Assembly: GCA_001464795.1 (NCBI GenBank)
Contig: LNEB01000010.1
Coordinates: 62,001 to 126,000 of the forward strand
DNA length: 64,000 nt
Reading direction: 5' to 3'
DNA from: Bdellovibrionales bacterium Ga0074139
Lineage (GTDB): Bacteria > Bdellovibrionota > Bdellovibrionia > Bdellovibrionales > Bdellovibrionaceae
Translations under genes and position numbers: made by a program
Notes under the pieces: model-generated
Databases searched by the model: none
Told to the model about the DNA's origin: nothing
What the model saw: the letters and a program-made list of their open reading frames with translations, nothing else
In this document: positions 43,905 through 51,145 of the stretch, piece after piece
How the letters are laid out: every line of letters begins with the position of its first letter
Numbering within the stretch: position 1 is the first letter of the stretch

Positions 43905-44483
43905 TTATCGAGAATCAAGTCGAAATCTGTAGTTGTAGGTAATTTTCACGCTGACGGGTTGATTTTGTTTTTCGGCAGGACTGAAGCGAAACTGATAAAG
44001 TGCCTGTTGAGCCGTTTCATTAAGACCATGGCCAGGACCCTCTAGAACAATTACTTCAGTGACTGTTCCTGAGGGATCTATAAGTACCGATAACTTAACA
44101 ACTCCCTCTATGCGAGCCTGTTTCGCAGGTTCTGGATAGCTGGCTTTTATTTGTTTCAAAACTCGCGGTAATTTTGTGACTTGCTGTGATTCATAGACTT
44201 CAGAGGATTGATCCGAATCGGTATTTTCTGATTGTTGACTTACAATGTTTTGGCTTTCAAGCTTTTTGCCTTGTAACAATCCATCTGGTCGAGGTTGCGC
44301 TACAGGTTTTACTTTTTTTTGAATTTTTACACTTTCATCTTGTTTGTTGGTTTCAACAATTTCCACAGAAAGAATAGGATTTTCTATGTATTCAAATTTT
44401 CGGTAGCTTAAAAGCACCACAAATAGAAAATGAAGAAAAAAAGAGATCAGTAAAAAACGCTTCACGCGTCTAGAAATTAACAT
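43905..44483 (-). CDS. tonB: TonB energy-transducer protein
   Basis: 192 residues. One N-terminal membrane segment (about 8-25), a charged Gln/Ser-rich periplasmic linker, and a C-terminal TonB domain (YPEPAKQARIEGVVKLSVLIDPSGTV ... FRFSPA). Links inner-membrane energy to the outer-membrane receptor next door (21 bases apart). The stop of the upstream gene is one base before its start, so the three genes are co-transcribed. Confidence 0.87.
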   Translation of the reverse strand: MLISRRVKRFLLISFFLHFLFVVLLSYRKFEYIENPILSVEIVETNKQDESVKIQKKVKPVAQPRPDGLLQGKKLESQNIVSQQSENTDSDQSSEVYESQQVTKLPRVLKQIKASYPEPAKQARIEGVVKLSVLIDPSGTVTEVIVLEGPGHGLNETAQQALYQFRFSPAEKQNQPVSVKITYNYRFRLDSR

Positions 44484-45212
44484 TTAAAAAAAGATTTGCA
44501 AACCAGTCTTAATGCCATGCCTACGAATTTTAGCATCACCTGCTGTGGGACTCATTCTTTGTAGGTCTTCGAAGTAGTCTCCAAAGACTCGTAATTGACC
44601 AAAATCAATAAACAAACCACCTTCAGTTAAATGGCCATAAATTTTACCAAGATCAGTGGTGTCTGTGGGCTGATAGTAGCGGTAAAGACCTTTCAAGCCA
44701 AAATACTTAGTTAGGTAAAGATTGAGTTGAGCTTGAGTGGCAATGTTTTTCACTGACCTATCTTGAGTCAAATATTCAAACTGTCTTGTTCTCTGGCCAA
44801 CCGAAAGAGTCAACGATGTGCTTTGCAGCTCGCCCCCCAAAATCCGAAAATTAAGCAATCCTGTAACATCGGTGATATTTTCACTGGTGCTGTTTTCGTA
44901 CTCTCCTTGAAGACCCACAATTGAGGCATAAGCAGCAGCGCCACCAGATGTGGAGTTATAGGTTTTTTTGGGATCCACATCCACTTTAGATTCATAGTTA
45001 AAGCTTTCACCGCGAATAAAAAATTCGAAAGGTGACGGAGAGTTGATTTGTAACCATTGATCCATCAGGGCGTTACGATTTTTGGTGTTCAACCATTCTT
45101 GAAGAGTCCATCTTTTAGCTCCTGATTTTCCAGAAGATGAGGACTGGGCTGATGCAGCACCTGCCGATACGAGTAAAACAAAAGTTAAAGTGAGAGTCTT
45201 AAATTGAGACAC
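44484..45212 (-). CDS. Outer-membrane-type protein in the TonB operon
   Basis: 242 residues from a GTG at 45212, which has AAGGAGGA about 4 bases upstream. Signal peptide (about 1-22). The rest alternates beta strands and ends in QIFF, as an outer-membrane barrel does. First gene of the operon before tonB and the TonB-dependent receptor, so an accessory outer-membrane component is likely. Family not recognised. Confidence 0.65.
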   Translation of the reverse strand: MSQFKTLTLTFVLLVSAGAASAQSSSSGKSGAKRWTLQEWLNTKNRNALMDQWLQINSPSPFEFFIRGESFNYESKVDVDPKKTYNSTSGGAAAYASIVGLQGEYENSTSENITDVTGLLNFRILGGELQSTSLTLSVGQRTRQFEYLTQDRSVKNIATQAQLNLYLTKYFGLKGLYRYYQPTDTTDLGKIYGHLTEGGLFIDFGQLRVFGDYFEDLQRMSPTAGDAKIRRHGIKTGLQIFF

Positions 45213-45294
45213 AGGGTCCTCCTTGTGCTTTCTCTATTTTGGCAGATACGGCGCATAATAGAGTCAAAAATCTTAAGCTTTCTCATTGTGAAAG

Positions 45295-45310
45295 GTTGCT
45301 TATCTGCAAC
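45295..45310. repeat. Inverted repeat between the TonB operon and lgt
   Basis: GTTGC (45295-45299) and GCAAC (45306-45310) flank TTATCT in the 119-base gap between these divergent genes. It may be an operator or the loop of a small leader hairpin. Weak. Confidence 0.25.
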
Positions 45311-45331
45311 ACTCACGTCAAAATTGCCCTC

Positions 45332-46390
45332 ATGGTTCACAATCTCAGTCCATTTCTTATTCAATTTACTGAAACTTTTGGTGTGCGTTGGTACGGGCTT
45401 TCTTACCTCATTGGTTTTTTACTCGCCTACCTGATTATTTCCTGGATCGTTGAAAGACAAAATGCGGGCTTCAACCGAGCCCTCGTCGGAGATTTTATCA
45501 CAGCATCCGCCATCGGAACCCTTGTGGGTGGAAGATTGGGATATTGTTTATTTTATTCTCCTGATTTGTTTTTAAAATTTCGCCCTGATTTCCCCTTTTG
45601 GGGAGTGCTTGCTGTCAATGAAGGCGGCATGGCCAGCCACGGTGGCATCATTGGTATTATTTTAGCGGCTCTTTATTTTGCTAGAAAATACAGAATCAAT
45701 TCCTTGTATGCTTTGGATCTGACAGCAGTTGCTGGTCCTATGGGTGTGTTCTTTGGCCGCATCGCGAACTTTATTAATGGTGAACTGGTAGGGCGTCCCG
45801 CTCCTGAAAATTTTCCTTTAGGTGTTAAATTTCCTCAAGACATGTGGACTTGGCCTGGCAATGAACCGCAAAAATTAACAGCCCTTGTTGATGCCGCTGA
45901 AAAAGTCGGAGTGTCCCGGGAAAATTGGTTTCAGTGGGTGGACCGAAGTCCTCAGGATCCTGCTTCTAGAAATCAAGTGTATGATGTGATCAATCGATTA
46001 ATAGCAGAAATTCAAAATGGCAATCAGGCGGTGTCTGATGCGGTATCACCACTCCTCATTTTACGGCATCCTTCACAACTTTATGCAGCTCTCGGTGAAG
46101 GTTTACTGATATTTTTAATTTTGTTTTTTATCTGGAGAAAACCACGTAAACCAGGTTTTGTTGCAGCCTCATTTATTGTTGTTTATGCTTCTTTTAGAAT
46201 TATCACAGAAATGTTCAGAACTCCTGACGCCCACATCGGCTTTCAACTTTTTGATCTCACTAGGGGACAGTGGTTAAGCATAGGAATGCTAACAATTGGC
46301 CTTGTGATGATGTTCATCTGGAGCCGTGCCAGTTCGCTAACAATTAGTGGATGGAGCCGGGGACAGTCGATTAAGCTTCATAGGAAGTAG
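45332..46390 (+). CDS. lgt: Prolipoprotein diacylglyceryl transferase
   Basis: 352 residues from the ATG at 45332 (long in-frame starts upstream lack conservation). Seven membrane segments. The family signature GRIANFINGELVGRP (in PMGVFFGRIANFINGELVGRP) and HGGIIGII (in SHGGIIG) are present. Attaches diacylglycerol to lipobox Cys of lipoproteins, of which this window alone has at least four (VWA, 18672, M16 partner, 61741). A long extra loop (about 190-250) between membrane segments, EKLTALV..., is longer than in E. coli. Confidence 0.9.
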   Translation: MVHNLSPFLIQFTETFGVRWYGLSYLIGFLLAYLIISWIVERQNAGFNRALVGDFITASAIGTLVGGRLGYCLFYSPDLFLKFRPDFPFWGVLAVNEGGMASHGGIIGIILAALYFARKYRINSLYALDLTAVAGPMGVFFGRIANFINGELVGRPAPENFPLGVKFPQDMWTWPGNEPQKLTALVDAAEKVGVSRENWFQWVDRSPQDPASRNQVYDVINRLIAEIQNGNQAVSDAVSPLLILRHPSQLYAALGEGLLIFLILFFIWRKPRKPGFVAASFIVVYASFRIITEMFRTPDAHIGFQLFDLTRGQWLSIGMLTIGLVMMFIWSRASSLTISGWSRGQSIKLHRK

Positions 46391-46395
46391 GGAAA

Positions 46396-47637
46396 CTAAA
46401 TCATTCTTAAAGCCGCATCCAAGGCTTCAGTGCTTTGCTGGCCTGTTCCCATATTTTTCACTGCTACCATTTTCTGTGAAGCCTCGCTGGATCCTAAAAT
46501 AAAAGCAAACCGAGCATTCATGCCTGCGGCTTTTTTCATTTTCTTTCCCACTTGGCCGTTCCATAAAATTTCACAGTTTTTATTTTGTTTGCGTAGTTCG
46601 CTTGCAACTGTCAGTGCCCAAGCTTCACCCGCTTCATCAGCAGGGATAATGGCCACATCTAAAATTGTTTTTGGAATTAAATCTTGTGAAACGAGTTCAG
46701 CTAAACGCTCAAGTCCTGCGGCCCAACCCACACCCGGTGTGGCAGGTCCACCCATCATTTGAATAAGCCCATCGTATCTGCCGCCTGCTAAGACTGTACC
46801 CTGGGCGCCCAGTTGATCCGTGATGAATTCAAAAACAGTGTGAGTGTAGTAATCAATTCCTCTGACAAGCTTTTCATCAACTGTGAAGGGGATTTCAAGC
46901 TGAGTCAGTCCTAATTGAATTTGCTCAAAGAATTTTTTCGAGTGATCGTTCATGGAGGCCTGCATTTTGGGACAGCCCTCGATCAGTTTGCGGTCAGCTG
47001 CATCTTTTGAGTCTAGAATTCTTAATGGATTTTTTTCCAAGCGAAGCTGGCTGTCGCTTGAGAGTTCGGATTTAAATTTGGAAAAGTACTGCACTAATGA
47101 TTCACGGTACTGGGCCCTGGATTCTGCATCACCCAATGTGTTGATGTGAAGTTTGCAAGACGACTGCAGTCCTAAAATTTTGAGTAATTGAAAAGCATAG
47201 TGAATGGTTTCCACATCGCTGAAGGGGTGATCATAGCCCAAATTTTCAATGCCAATTTGGTGGAATTGTCGGTAGCGACCTTTTTGTGGTCTTTCATAGC
47301 GAAACATGGGACCCGAGTAGAAAAACTTGAGAGGTAATTTTTGCGCCAAACCTTCCGAAACAAAAGCCCGTGCGATACCAGCAGTGCCTTCGGGACGCAG
47401 GGTCACAGAGTCACCACCGCGGTCTAAAAATGTGTAGGTTTCTTTATGAACCATGTCGGATGTTTCACCCAAAGTGCGGTGAAAAACTTCTGACATTTCA
47501 AAAATGGGAGTTTCAATGGCTGAGAAACCGTACTTGTTTCCTAGGCTTCTTGCCTGTTCGCGAATCCAATGAAATTTAATTTCTAATTCAGGAAGGATAT
47601 CTTGAGTGCCTCGAACGCGCTGCAATGATTTTGTCAT
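46396..47637 (-). CDS. hisS: Histidyl-tRNA synthetase
   Basis: 413 residues from the ATG at 47637 (another ATG at 47643 adds two residues). Class II motifs: motif 2 around GPMFRYERPQKGRYRQFHQ, the His-specific LVRGIDYYTHTVFEF, and motif 3 GGRYDGLI ... AAGLERL. Charges tRNA-His. Standalone gene, divergent from the DUF3299 operon and convergent with lgt. No tRNA gene is near. Confidence 0.95.
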   Translation of the reverse strand: MTKSLQRVRGTQDILPELEIKFHWIREQARSLGNKYGFSAIETPIFEMSEVFHRTLGETSDMVHKETYTFLDRGGDSVTLRPEGTAGIARAFVSEGLAQKLPLKFFYSGPMFRYERPQKGRYRQFHQIGIENLGYDHPFSDVETIHYAFQLLKILGLQSSCKLHINTLGDAESRAQYRESLVQYFSKFKSELSSDSQLRLEKNPLRILDSKDAADRKLIEGCPKMQASMNDHSKKFFEQIQLGLTQLEIPFTVDEKLVRGIDYYTHTVFEFITDQLGAQGTVLAGGRYDGLIQMMGGPATPGVGWAAGLERLAELVSQDLIPKTILDVAIIPADEAGEAWALTVASELRKQNKNCEILWNGQVGKKMKKAAGMNARFAFILGSSEASQKMVAVKNMGTGQQSTEALDAALRMI

Positions 47638-47657
47638 AGGCATGAATCTAACATAAG

Positions 47658-48113
47658 ATGCTAAACATGCAAAATAAAGTATGGTTTTTAGTCGCAGGTG
47701 CCGGTGCTTTTTTATTAGGCGTCATCTTTTTCGTGGTGACTCGTCAATCGGCTTTGGCCACTGAAATTGATTGGCGATTATTAGGTGAAATGGATTATGT
47801 CACTGGCCAGGTGCAAGGCGAACTTAAAACATTAGATGGCACTCGGGTTCGAATCCCTGGTTTTATGGTTCCATTAGAAGACAACGCTAGAAAAGTAACG
47901 GAATTCCTACTAGTCCCCACACCTCAAGCTTGCATTCATGTTCCGGCTCCGCCGCCGAACCAAATGGTGCATGCAAAAATGAAGGATGAAGGGGCCGCTA
48001 CGGCTTTTGGACCCATTTGGATTCATGGTGTGTTTAAAATCGTCACTACTAAATCTATGTACGGTGATTCTGCTTTTGAAATGACAGTTGATACCATCGA
48101 GCCCTATCCATGA
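47658..48113 (+). CDS. DUF3299 protein with N-terminal membrane anchor
   Basis: 151 residues. N-terminal membrane segment (about 8-28), then the DUF3299 core RIPGFMVPLEDNARKVTEFLLVP and ACIHVPAPPPNQ (Cys92, His94), a conserved potential metal site. Its ATG is at 47658 (second Met at 47667). The stop overlaps the start of an ABC ATPase (ATGA), and a permease follows, so the three form an operon. The DUF3299-LolD-FtsX association is seen in other bacteria, and metal homeostasis or envelope assembly is suspected there, but not proven. Confidence 0.78.
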   Translation: MLNMQNKVWFLVAGAGAFLLGVIFFVVTRQSALATEIDWRLLGEMDYVTGQVQGELKTLDGTRVRIPGFMVPLEDNARKVTEFLLVPTPQACIHVPAPPPNQMVHAKMKDEGAATAFGPIWIHGVFKIVTTKSMYGDSAFEMTVDTIEPYP

Positions 48114-48772
48114 ATTTAAAATTACATGATTTAGAATTCAGTTATGATTCCAAACCCTTTTTGAAAATTTCTGACTTTGCACTCAATTCGGGAAGTAAAG
48201 TCTTTCTAGAAGGGGCCAGTGGCTCTGGCAAAACTACAATACTAGAAATCCTTAGCGGAGTTTTAAATCCTCAAAAAGGAGATTACTTTTTAGGTGAAAC
48301 AAATATTGCAAAATTAAAATCCAATGAAAAAGACAGTTTCAGACGGGATCAAATCAGTCTTATTTTTCAAAATTTTAATTTAGTTCCCTATTTAAATGTG
48401 AAAGAAAATATATTACTACCTTTCACGTTGGGTTTTAAGTCACTTGAGCCAGAATCTGTCATGAATGAAAAAATGAATCTCATGATTCGAAAGCTGGGAT
48501 TGCAAGATCATTTGAATCAGCCTGTTTCAAAACTCAGTCACGGACAGGCTCAAAGGGTAGCAGCCATTCGAGCTTTTTTGAAAAAACCAGCATTATTACT
48601 TGCAGATGAACCCACTAGTGCTTTGGATTTTGCTGCACGTGATGCTTTTTTAGAACTTTTATTTTCTCTATGTGAAGAACATAAAACCACTCTTATTTTT
48701 GTCAGCCATGATCCCACATTAAAGAAGTTTTTTGATCAAACAGTGCAAATGACAGATTGGAGGGTGGTGTGA
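48110..48772 (+). CDS. LolD/MacB-like ABC ATPase
   Basis: 220 residues. Walker A GASGSGKT (35-42), signature LSHGQAQRV, Walker B LLLADEPTSALD and switch His in FVSHDP are intact. Of the LolD/MacB group that powers FtsX-type permeases by mechanotransmission. Coupled on both sides: its start overlaps the DUF3299 stop, its stop overlaps the permease GTG. Confidence 0.85.
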   Translation: MNLKLHDLEFSYDSKPFLKISDFALNSGSKVFLEGASGSGKTTILEILSGVLNPQKGDYFLGETNIAKLKSNEKDSFRRDQISLIFQNFNLVPYLNVKENILLPFTLGFKSLEPESVMNEKMNLMIRKLGLQDHLNQPVSKLSHGQAQRVAAIRAFLKKPALLLADEPTSALDFAARDAFLELLFSLCEEHKTTLIFVSHDPTLKKFFDQTVQMTDWRVV

Positions 48773-49983
48773 AACTGATTCGCTTAGCTATTCAATCTTT
48801 ACTCAGTCGAAAAACTGTCTTCATTTTAAGTTTGGTGTCTGTTGCACTCAGTGTCAGTTTAATTTTAACATTACAAAATATTAAAACCTCCTCTGAAGAG
48901 GGTTTCACGCAAACCATTTCTCAGGTGGATTTATTAGTCGGGGCTCGAGGGGGACAACTTCAGCTTTTACTGTACAGTGTTTTTAATATGGGAAATGCGA
49001 CCAATAACGTTTCCTATGAATCCTATTTAAAATGGAAAAATCATCCCCAAGTTCAATGGACCATCCCTTACTCGCTAGGGGATAGTTACCGAGGCTTTCG
49101 AGTCGTAGGCACTGACCAGAATTTTTTTGAACACTACCGCTTTAAAGGGGATCAATCTTTAAAGTTAGCCACTGGTGAAAGTTTTAAAAATCCGCTCGAA
49201 GTCGTGATGGGGGCTCAGGCTGCAAGAGAGCTCAAAGTTCAAGTGGGGGATCAGGCTGTTATCACTCATGGTGTGACAAAAGGGGCTGGGGTTATTCACC
49301 ATGATGAAAATCCTTTTAAGATTGTTGGAATTTTAAAACCAACGGGAACAGCCTTAGATCAATCTGTTTATATTTCTTTAGAAAGCATGGAGCTGATTCA
49401 TCAGCCAGAACTGAAGGGTGAAATTCCTATCTCAAGCCTGACCTCATTTTTTGTACGCACGCAAAACCGGATTGATACATTAAGGCTACAACGTGAAATT
49501 AATGAATGGACCGAAGAGCCTTTAATGGCTGTTATTCCTGGTGTGGCTTTAAGTGAATTGTGGCGAAACCTTTCCTACTTTGAAAAAGCATTGCAACTGA
49601 TGGTTTATCTTGTGGCCGTGTTTGGACTTATGACTTTGGTGTTACTTGTGTTTCTAACATTAGATTCCAGAAGAAAAGAAATGGCAGTACTCAGGTCACT
49701 GGGAGCAAGTCCCACAACTTTGTCCACACTTCTTTTGATAGAAGTATTTATTCTTTCTTTCGTAGGTTCCATTTTAGGATTGATCCTCACAAGGCTTGGA
49801 TCTTTAATACTGAATCCTTTTTTGCAGGATCAGATTGGTCTTTACTTAAATGTTCGGATGATTAGTTTTTATGAGATTTTTATCGTAGGGGTTGTCGTTA
49901 TTGTGAGTTCGCTGGCTTGTTTGTTACCAGCTTGGAAAATGCAAAACCAGACATTGAAAGATGGTCTGGCTCCGAGACTTTAG
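48769..49983 (+). CDS. FtsX/MacB-like ABC permease
   Basis: 404 residues from the GTG at 48769, which overlaps the ATPase stop (GTGA) and has GGAGG about 5 bases upstream; a TTG at 48757 is earlier but lacks such spacing. One N-terminal membrane segment, a large periplasmic domain (about 40-270), then three membrane segments, the classic four-segment FtsX topology. Works with the LolD-like ATPase. A substrate is not shown; with DUF3299 it could handle metal-loaded protein or lipoprotein. Confidence 0.82.
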   Translation: MKLIRLAIQSLLSRKTVFILSLVSVALSVSLILTLQNIKTSSEEGFTQTISQVDLLVGARGGQLQLLLYSVFNMGNATNNVSYESYLKWKNHPQVQWTIPYSLGDSYRGFRVVGTDQNFFEHYRFKGDQSLKLATGESFKNPLEVVMGAQAARELKVQVGDQAVITHGVTKGAGVIHHDENPFKIVGILKPTGTALDQSVYISLESMELIHQPELKGEIPISSLTSFFVRTQNRIDTLRLQREINEWTEEPLMAVIPGVALSELWRNLSYFEKALQLMVYLVAVFGLMTLVLLVFLTLDSRRKEMAVLRSLGASPTTLSTLLLIEVFILSFVGSILGLILTRLGSLILNPFLQDQIGLYLNVRMISFYEIFIVGVVVIVSSLACLLPAWKMQNQTLKDGLAPRL

Positions 49984-49989
49984 GCATTG

Positions 49990-50550
49990 CTAAGCTTCGC
50001 TAGGTCCTAATAACCAGTTGCACATTTTCGCCCATTCAAATGCACCTGCCATGATGGCATCACAAACAGGATCTTTAATATCATAGTAAGCATCCACATT
50101 TTCTGGAAAATATTTGGCAAGTTGATGTTTAATTTCTCCGTAGGCATTTGCTGCAATTGGATGAGCGCGTAAATAATCACGAAATAAAATAGGATATCTC
50201 TGATTGAACGAATCTAATTTACGAATATGTAAATGTGCTCTGCGATTTATTCCTCGATAATGACGTTTTTCTAATTCAGACACTTCCAGTTGCATTCCTG
50301 GAGGGCAATGATCATGTGTGTGAGGACTAATTTCAAATCCTACCTTTTTAAGCTCGTCTTGGATATCGACATTCAGATCCAAAACTGTCATTTGAATATC
50401 AATAACATCTTTTGCAGCTAGCTGTGGAACGCTCGTAGAACCAATGTGATGAATTGCAACGGCCTTTTCGCCGACTGCCTTACGAATATTGACAGCAATA
50501 CTTTTGAATTCTTCTGGCCATTGATTTTTATAAGATAAAATTTCAATCAT
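49990..50550 (-). CDS. GrpB-family (UPF0157) nucleotidyltransferase-like protein
   Basis: 186 residues. The family motif HHIGSTSVPQLAAKDVIDIQ (about 39-58) is intact, carrying the GS and DIQ residues of the nucleotidyltransferase fold. Cytoplasmic, with no known substrate in general. Stands 31 bases from the BrnA gene on the same strand, so it might be downstream of brnTA in one transcript. Confidence 0.75.
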   Translation of the reverse strand: MIEILSYKNQWPEEFKSIAVNIRKAVGEKAVAIHHIGSTSVPQLAAKDVIDIQMTVLDLNVDIQDELKKVGFEISPHTHDHCPPGMQLEVSELEKRHYRGINRRAHLHIRKLDSFNQRYPILFRDYLRAHPIAANAYGEIKHQLAKYFPENVDAYYDIKDPVCDAIMAGAFEWAKMCNWLLGPSEA

Positions 50551-50581
50551 TCCGTTTTAATCACTCCATTTATTTATATAA

Positions 50582-50797
50582 TTACGCGACCCAATCAAGC
50601 TTAATTTTTCGTTTCGATTTTACGCAATCTTTGAGATACAGATCAATCAGCGTCTGATAGGGTAGTCCACACTCATCTGATAGTTTTTTAAAGTAATCAA
50701 TTACACTAGAACTTAGATTAATGCCTACTGCTTTCTTTTTAGAGGCATACGGGTTTTTGCGAGCCTTCATTTTGGATAAATCATATTCCTTCTTCAT
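50582..50797 (-). CDS. brnA: BrnA-like antitoxin
   Basis: 71 residues with a charged N-terminus and a C-terminal ribbon-helix-helix-like stretch (INLSSSVIDYFKKLSDECGLPYQTLIDLYL). Pairs with the BrnT toxin directly upstream, overlapping it by 17 bases, in the usual toxin-first order. BrnA neutralises BrnT and represses the operon through DNA binding. The N-terminal KKEYDLSKMKARKNP stretch is like BrnA family members. Confidence 0.75.
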   Translation of the reverse strand: MKKEYDLSKMKARKNPYASKKKAVGINLSSSVIDYFKKLSDECGLPYQTLIDLYLKDCVKSKRKIKLDWVA

Positions 50798-51065
50798 ATT
50801 TTTTTCTCTCTTTCTTTGTCGCTTTTCTAGCTGAAATTATTCTAATTTTTGAATCACGATCGCGTTCACAATAAATAATAATTAAAACTCTTGATGAAGC
50901 GCTCATGCCAAGAAGAATTAATCTATCTTCCACTTCTGAATGATCAAAATCGTAGAACTCGATTGCGTTTGGATCGTCAAAGACCTGCTTGGCTTCTTCG
51001 AACCAAATTCCGTGCTTTTTTCGGTTCTTTTTGTTTTTATCTTCGTCCCACTCAAACGTAATCAC
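50781..51065 (-). CDS. brnT: BrnT-like RNase toxin
   Basis: 94 residues from a GTG at 51065. BrnT fold signature: FEWDEDKNKKNRKKHGIWFEEA at the N-terminus (the usual FEWDxxKxxxNxxKHG) and RIISARKATKKERKKYE at the C-terminus. BrnT is a RelE-like ribonuclease that stops translation. A good -35/-10 pair with a large inverted repeat lies just upstream, and the antitoxin gene follows. No strong ribosome binding site is visible. Confidence 0.8.
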   Translation of the reverse strand: MITFEWDEDKNKKNRKKHGIWFEEAKQVFDDPNAIEFYDFDHSEVEDRLILLGMSASSRVLIIIYCERDRDSKIRIISARKATKKERKKYEEGI

Positions 51066-51086
51066 ATACTGATTGTATCTAGATAA

Positions 51087-51115
51087 TATATAGATATCAA
51101 CTATTTAAGTTTCAA
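51087..51115 (-). promoter_or_regulatory. brnTA promoter
   Basis: On the minus strand TTGAAA (51115-51110), 17 bases, then TATATA (51092-51087). It overlaps a large inverted repeat. Transcription would start about 15 bases before the brnT GTG. Confidence 0.55.
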
Positions 51116-51132
51116 ACAGGTAAATAGTTGAT
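51096..51132. repeat. 11-base inverted repeat overlapping the brnTA promoter
   Basis: ATCAACTATTT (51096-51106) and AAATAGTTGAT (51122-51132) are perfect complements around a 15-base centre that holds the -35 box. The left arm lies in the spacer of the promoter. BrnA antitoxins bind palindromic operators, so this is a likely autoregulatory site. Confidence 0.6.
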
Positions 51133-51145
51133 TTTTTTATAAAAA

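Noticed and set aside
45252-45331. The long upstream extension of lgt as coding
   Set aside because: Family alignment by eye starts at MVHNLSPFL; the extension is hydrophilic, unconserved and covers the divergent promoter region.
51096-51140. The brnTA inverted repeat with its following T run as a terminator
   Set aside because: The T run follows on the + strand, where no + strand gene ends nearby. On the minus strand there is no T run after the stem, so an operator is the better reading.
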